Source: an uncultured bacterium | GTDB lineage: Bacteria; Patescibacteriota; Microgenomatia; UBA1400; PJMF01 | Assembly: GCA_903891335.1 (NCBI GenBank) | Contig: CAITDX010000077.1 | Span: forward strand, 1-11,038 | Direction: 5' to 3' | DNA length: 11,038 bases | In this document: piece after piece, positions 7,463-11,038 of the stretch | Numbering within the stretch: position 1 is the first letter of the stretch | Layout of the letters: every line of letters begins with the position of its first letter | Made by a program: the position numbers and the translations under genes | The notes under the pieces: model-generated | What the model saw: the letters and a program-made list of their open reading frames with translations, nothing else | Databases searched by the model: none | What the model was told of the DNA's origin: nothing

Positions 7463-8491
7463 ATGAAGAGATCTTTCTTACAACGCTTTTTAATAGTGGC
7501 CGGTTTTGCTTTGGTTTATCTCCTGAGCAGCCACACTTTGATAAATGCGCAAACCCAACCAAAAACACCAGCAACTACTCTTGATCCAGATCTGACAATC
7601 GCCACTAGTGCTAGTCAAGCCAGCGAAGCTTCTGAAGAAGCTAAACTTGCCTCACCTTCAGCAGAATTGGTTGGCAAACTGCAACAAAAAGCCGACGAAG
7701 ATATTACAGAAACCAGCGGTCAACAAAAAAGCAAATTGGCCGCTTATCTTGATGAACATCCGATTGGTCCCGTCGCTTGGCACAACATCGTCCAAAAGGC
7801 CATTCGTAAGGCCATTGCCAGTGGTATGCCAGCCAACATTATTGTCATTTTACTGATCTTTCCTGTTATTGCCTCCCTTGTCGCTCTCTCTCGTCACATT
7901 ATTGGTCTAAAAGGTTTTGGCATTTATATCCCTGCGGTATTATCAGTTGCTTTTGTTTCTACTGGAGTAACTACTGGAGTCATTGTTTTTGCCTCAGTGC
8001 TAGTCAGTGCACTCATTAGTCGACCAATTCTAAAGAAACTCAAGCTTCCCGTATTGCCTAGAACTGCCATGCTGCTTTTTAGTGTTTCCACTGCCATTCT
8101 AGCTTTGCTGCTAATTGGCTCAGTCTATAGCATTGATATGGTGCTCAATATCAGTATTTTTCCGCTCTTAATCATCATTTTATTGACCGAAAATTTCATG
8201 GAAACCCAACTCTTCAATAGTCAAAAGGAAGCTTTGCAAATCACTTTTGAAACTCTCCTCACAGCCGTACTCTGTTCACTCATTATTGGCTCAGAAGAAA
8301 TTCAAAAATTTGTCATCTTGCGACCAGAACTTACTCTCCTGGGAGTGGCGCTAATCAACATCTTCATTGGTAAATACACCGGCCTGCGCTTGCTGGAATA
8401 CTTGCGTTTTCGCGACTTACTCAGCCAAGGTTCTAACTTCAGTAATTTCAAACGTAACGGCACTGGTGGTAGTCAAGAAGAAGAGGAATAG
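7463..8491 (+). CDS. 7TM membrane protein of the inactive-transglutaminase-associated family, lacking the transglutaminase domain
   Basis: 342 residues. A signal peptide (about 1-29, cleavage after INA) is followed by a ~90-residue polar Ala/Ser/Glu/Gln-rich external segment. Seven hydrophobic helices follow at about 124-143, 151-167, 169-187, 202-222, 226-243, 259-277 and 288-306. The end, LRPELTLLGVALINIFIGKY and then TGLRLLEYLRFRDLL (residues 286-320), matches the conserved C-terminus of the 7TM domain that in proteobacteria is usually fused to an inactive transglutaminase (PF14402 type). Here no transglutaminase domain precedes the helices. In proteobacteria this family sits beside an alpha-L-glutamate-ligase-like ATP-grasp gene and a retropepsin-like 'ATP-dependent zinc protease'; the next gene encodes both of those. 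It probably anchors or senses for that enzyme. The stop is 6 bases before the next start. Family is well supported; function is not known. Confidence 0.87.
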   Translation: MKRSFLQRFLIVAGFALVYLLSSHTLINAQTQPKTPATTLDPDLTIATSASQASEASEEAKLASPSAELVGKLQQKADEDITETSGQQKSKLAAYLDEHPIGPVAWHNIVQKAIRKAIASGMPANIIVILLIFPVIASLVALSRHIIGLKGFGIYIPAVLSVAFVSTGVTTGVIVFASVLVSALISRPILKKLKLPVLPRTAMLLFSVSTAILALLLIGSVYSIDMVLNISIFPLLIIILLTENFMETQLFNSQKEALQITFETLLTAVLCSLIIGSEEIQKFVILRPELTLLGVALINIFIGKYTGLRLLEYLRFRDLLSQGSNFSNFKRNGTGGSQEEEE

Positions 8492-8497
8492 AGTCGT

Positions 8498-9784
8498 ATG
8501 TTACTCCGGAAAGCCAAAGACCTGCTTGGAATCAATGCTCGCAATGCCCTCTACCTGAGCCGGAGTTCTGGTAAGGCCAAATCAATTGTGCGCTCTAAGT
8601 ATGCCACCAAAATCTTATTGCGCAGTAATAACATTGCTTGTGCAAGTATTTATGGCATCCTTGCCACCACTGAAGATATTAATGATTTTGATTGGGCAAG
8701 CCTAGAAAAAGACTTTGTCATTAAGCCAACTAATGGGTATGCTGGTACCGGAGTCGTTGCTTTTCGCACCAAACAAGATGCCGACACTTGGGTTGATATG
8801 CTGGGTAATTCCTGGTCACTAAGCGACATCAAGCTCCACTGCGATGATATTTTATCTGGACAATACAGCATCCATGGCCTCAATCACAATGTCATTATCG
8901 AAGAGAGAATTCCCATCCACCCCAAACTCCTAAAGTATTCATACAAAGGTACGCCAGACATTCGCGTGATTGTTTTTAACAGTGTACCGGTAATGGCAAT
9001 GTTGCGCTTACCAACCGAAGAATCTGGCGGTCGAGCCAACCTATCACAAGGAGCAATTGGCGTTGGTATCGACATTGCTTCTGGAGTGACTACCCATGCC
9101 ATCGCTCACAAAAATGAAGCTATTCAATTTCTGCCAGGCACCAAGAAGAAACTCAATGGCATCATTATCCCCGAGTGGGATGCTATTCTCGAAACTGCGG
9201 TCTTAGCTACCAGTGCTGCAGAAATGAGTTTAGCTGGTATAGACCTTTTCATTCATCAAGAAAAAGGCCCCATGGTGGTTGAGATCAATGCTGCGCCAGG
9301 ACTCTCAATTCAAATGGCTAATCGCGAGGGCTTGCGTCGCCGTCTCGAAAGGGTAGAGGACCTCAACATCCAGAATCCCAAGCATGGCGTCAAAGTTGCT
9401 AAGGCACTTTTTGCCAGCGATTTCGCAGCCAAAATTAAGAACAAAGCAGAATTTCCGGTGGTTGGTCTCAAAGAAGAAGTGTTGGTGTATGGCGACGCCA
9501 AACTCAGTCTTCAAGCCAATGCCTTTCTCAATACTGGTCGATTTAGCAGCATTATCTCCAAGAATTTAGCGGCAGAGCTTGGCCTAATCGATATGGAAGA
9601 TCTGTTATGGTTTCAAGCTGAACAAGAAGAAGGTAAAATTCCTGTAGTGGAAATCAAGCTGCGGATCAAAGATCAATTACTTAAGACCACTATGGCTGTG
9701 AGTAGTAAGCTCAATAATAAAAGCCATCAAATTGAGCTTGGGCGCAAAGACTTGAGAAACTTCATTATTCGCCTCGATGAATAA
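8498..9784 (+). CDS. Alpha-L-glutamate ligase-like ATP-grasp enzyme fused to an inactive retropepsin-like domain
   Basis: 428 residues. Residues about 1-290 are an ATP-grasp ligase of the alpha-L-glutamate-ligase-like family. They have LLGINARNA near the start, Lys76 in DFVIKP with a Gly-rich loop after it, the family block PDIRVIVFNSVPVMAMLRLP, QGAIGVGID, and the metal-binding Glu262-Ile-Asn264 of VEINAAPG. Such enzymes join an amino acid to a carboxylate through an acyl phosphate, using ATP. Residues about 318-428 resemble the RimB/'ATP-dependent zinc protease' retropepsin family (FPVVGLKEEV, then PVVEIKLRI, then LGRKDLRNF), but the catalytic DTG reads NTG (Asn345-Thr-Gly347), so protease activity is unlikely. 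In proteobacteria these two proteins are normally separate neighbours. A GAGGA stretch 10 bases before the ATG, inside the end of the 7TM gene, may be the ribosome site. The amino acid and acceptor are unknown. Confidence 0.88.
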   Translation: MLLRKAKDLLGINARNALYLSRSSGKAKSIVRSKYATKILLRSNNIACASIYGILATTEDINDFDWASLEKDFVIKPTNGYAGTGVVAFRTKQDADTWVDMLGNSWSLSDIKLHCDDILSGQYSIHGLNHNVIIEERIPIHPKLLKYSYKGTPDIRVIVFNSVPVMAMLRLPTEESGGRANLSQGAIGVGIDIASGVTTHAIAHKNEAIQFLPGTKKKLNGIIIPEWDAILETAVLATSAAEMSLAGIDLFIHQEKGPMVVEINAAPGLSIQMANREGLRRRLERVEDLNIQNPKHGVKVAKALFASDFAAKIKNKAEFPVVGLKEEVLVYGDAKLSLQANAFLNTGRFSSIISKNLAAELGLIDMEDLLWFQAEQEEGKIPVVEIKLRIKDQLLKTTMAVSSKLNNKSHQIELGRKDLRNFIIRLDE

Positions 9785-9791
9785 ATAGCTC

Positions 9792-10766
9792 ATGTTGAAA
9801 TTAACTGATTTAAATCCCCTCAACTTAAATGCAGAAAAAGAAAAGTTTTTTGCCAGTAATTTCACGTACAATCCTCAATTCACCTATAACCAACCCATTA
9901 ATCAGCGCGAGCTCATCAAGTATGGCCAACCCAAACCGCTCTATCTCTGGCTAGCCAAAAAAATTGTTAAAAAATTTATCAATAGCCAAAATCCCATCGC
10001 ACTCCAACCCCCACAAGACTATCTGACGCAAACAGAAATTACTGAATTAATTCAAGAACGACTGCATTATTACCAACTAGAAGATACTTATCATCTGCTA
10101 TTCTCGCCTGAATTTGTCAGTCGTATCGCAGTTAATAATAAAAACAAAACCATCAAAATTAGATTACCTGTTACCGTTAACCGTTTTGAGATCGAAGGCA
10201 CCATGCGTCACGAAATCGACACTCACATCCTCAGACAGGTTAATTATCAACGACAAGCCTGGTACAAGCAAAAAAATCGTTATAACCTGCGTCCTCACCT
10301 ACGCACTGAAGAAGGTCTTGCATTAATTAATGAACTCACTGCAAACTCCAGCAAACTAGTTTATAAATCAGCACTCAACTACTTAGCCGTTGATTTGGCA
10401 TTAGAAAAAGATTTTGTCAGCGTTTTTCATTTTTTTTACCAAACCTGGCATGATGCTGATCGAGCTTGGCTCTGGACAACCAAAAAGAAAAGAGGATTGA
10501 GCGACACGAGTCAACCTGGTGGTTACACCAAAGACTTAGTCTATTTTGAAGGTTTCTTACAAGTTCTCTGGTATCTTCACAACCATCAGCATGATCCAAG
10601 CATGTTATATGTCGGAAAAATCAATTGCCTTGATTTGAAAAAAATTGCAAAATTACCTCAAGCAGAAACTATTTTACTTCCCAAAGAATTCAGAGAAAAC
10701 AAGTCTGCCTATCAAAATAGTTTACGAGAGATTGTCAAAGAGAATCTACGAGCAGTTTTGTTTTAA
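9792..10766 (+). CDS. DUF1704/MATCAP-family zinc metallopeptidase ('QEGLA motif' protein)
   Basis: 324 residues, no signal peptide, so probably cytoplasmic. The zinc motif HEIDTH is at residues 140-145 (HExxxH, the pattern of this family, usually HEIGTH). The family 'QEGLA' motif appears as TEEGLA at 172-177, with Glu174 the likely third zinc ligand. A later KDLVYFEGFLQV also matches the family. Database entries call such bacterial proteins 'flavohemoglobin expression-modulating', a name that says little about mechanism. The eukaryotic members (MATCAP) are carboxypeptidases that remove the terminal tyrosine of tubulin, so removal of a C-terminal residue is a reasonable guess. The gene begins 7 bases after the ATP-grasp gene with no clear ribosome site, suggesting translational coupling. 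Its last 32 bases overlap the convergent minus-strand gene. Family is secure; substrate unknown. Confidence 0.88.
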   Translation: MLKLTDLNPLNLNAEKEKFFASNFTYNPQFTYNQPINQRELIKYGQPKPLYLWLAKKIVKKFINSQNPIALQPPQDYLTQTEITELIQERLHYYQLEDTYHLLFSPEFVSRIAVNNKNKTIKIRLPVTVNRFEIEGTMRHEIDTHILRQVNYQRQAWYKQKNRYNLRPHLRTEEGLALINELTANSSKLVYKSALNYLAVDLALEKDFVSVFHFFYQTWHDADRAWLWTTKKKRGLSDTSQPGGYTKDLVYFEGFLQVLWYLHNHQHDPSMLYVGKINCLDLKKIAKLPQAETILLPKEFRENKSAYQNSLREIVKENLRAVLF

Positions 10767-11038
10767 GTTGTAGAAATAAGCTGCGCGCAAGTTCCTGACT
10801 GGCTTGTTGATCTGGAGCAGTCACATAAAAACTCAGCAAACTCTTACCACCCATGCGCGCCTGATCAACTTTTGCTCCAACTTTATACCGCACTTTAATT
10901 TTACTAACTTGCGAATGTTGTCGTAAAAAATCAATATCGATTACTGATAGAGTTCCCTTTTTATCAGCAAAATATTCAACTACTGACACAGCTTGTGTGC
11001 TTGGAGTTGGAGGTGAAACTGATTCGCCAATACAAACC
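10735..11038 (-). CDS. Unrecognised protein, C-terminal part only (5' end beyond the window)
   Basis: The minus-strand frame is open from the window edge to a TGA at 10735-10737, giving about 100 residues. Visible from the N-terminal side are VCIGES, a Pro/Thr/Ser linker (SVSPPTPSTQ), then a mixed alpha/beta-looking domain ending in a Leu/Lys-rich helix. A cysteine followed by a disordered Pro/Thr linker would fit a lipoprotein or a stalk after a membrane helix, but the preceding residues are outside the window. A GTG at 10987-10989 is a possible start, but the frame stays open beyond it, so I treat the gene as truncated. It is convergent with the metallopeptidase gene and overlaps its end by 32 bases. 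No family recognised. Confidence 0.55.
   Translation of the reverse strand, partial: VCIGESVSPPTPSTQAVSVVEYFADKKGTLSVIDIDFLRQHSQVSKIKVRYKVGAKVDQARMGGKSLLSFYVTAPDQQASQELARSLFLQLKTKLLVDSL

Noticed and set aside
10750..10800. Weak inverted repeat between the convergent genes (AGCAG...CTGC, GCGCGC)
   Set aside because: The arms are short with a long loop and no T-run follows, so I do not call a terminator.

Overview
The window is a dense bacterial segment in the standard genetic code: TGA ends the transglutaminase gene and the right-hand minus-strand gene. It has no tRNA, rRNA, CRISPR array or insertion sequence that I can see, and no gene-free stretch over 100 bases. The reduced UvrC, tiny intergenic gaps and proteins built around secretion signals and membrane anchors suggest a Candidate Phyla Radiation (Patescibacteria) genome, possibly of the Microgenomates group. 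That placement is inference; no marker in the window proves it.

Layout, left to right on the plus strand: (1) the last 27 codons of a protein ending in a membrane anchor; (2) uvrA, nucleotide excision repair ATPase; (3) an unrecognised soluble protein whose arginine codons differ from those of uvrA; (4) a secreted, membrane-anchored transglutaminase-like protein with an intact Cys-His-Asp triad; (5) a short uvrC whose first ~90 codons lie inside the end of gene 4 in another frame; (6) a small four-helix holin-like membrane protein; (7) a 7TM protein of the family usually fused to an inactive transglutaminase; (8) an alpha-L-glutamate-ligase-like ATP-grasp enzyme fused to a retropepsin-like domain that has lost its catalytic Asp; (9) a DUF1704/MATCAP-family zinc metallopeptidase. 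A minus-strand gene converges on gene 9 and runs off the right end.

The most interesting part is 7463-10766. Three tightly spaced genes behind one good promoter encode a membrane protein, an amino-acid ligase and a putative metallocarboxypeptidase. In eukaryotes an ATP-grasp ligase (tubulin tyrosine ligase) and a DUF1704 protease (MATCAP) form an add/remove cycle on tubulin. This operon could be a bacterial add/remove cycle on an unknown substrate. The ligase carries its retropepsin partner as a fused, apparently dead domain. The 7TM protein lacks the transglutaminase domain normally fused to it, while a separate, apparently active transglutaminase is encoded upstream.

Two further patterns stand out. 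Four genes that follow a transcription break have a sigma70-type -10 box ending only 6-9 bases before the start codon and no Shine-Dalgarno sequence, which predicts leaderless mRNAs. The clearest gene inside an operon (holin-like) has a strong Shine-Dalgarno site instead. The transglutaminase and uvrC genes share up to 272 bases in two frames, encoding a transmembrane anchor in one and the GIY-YIG nuclease motif in the other.
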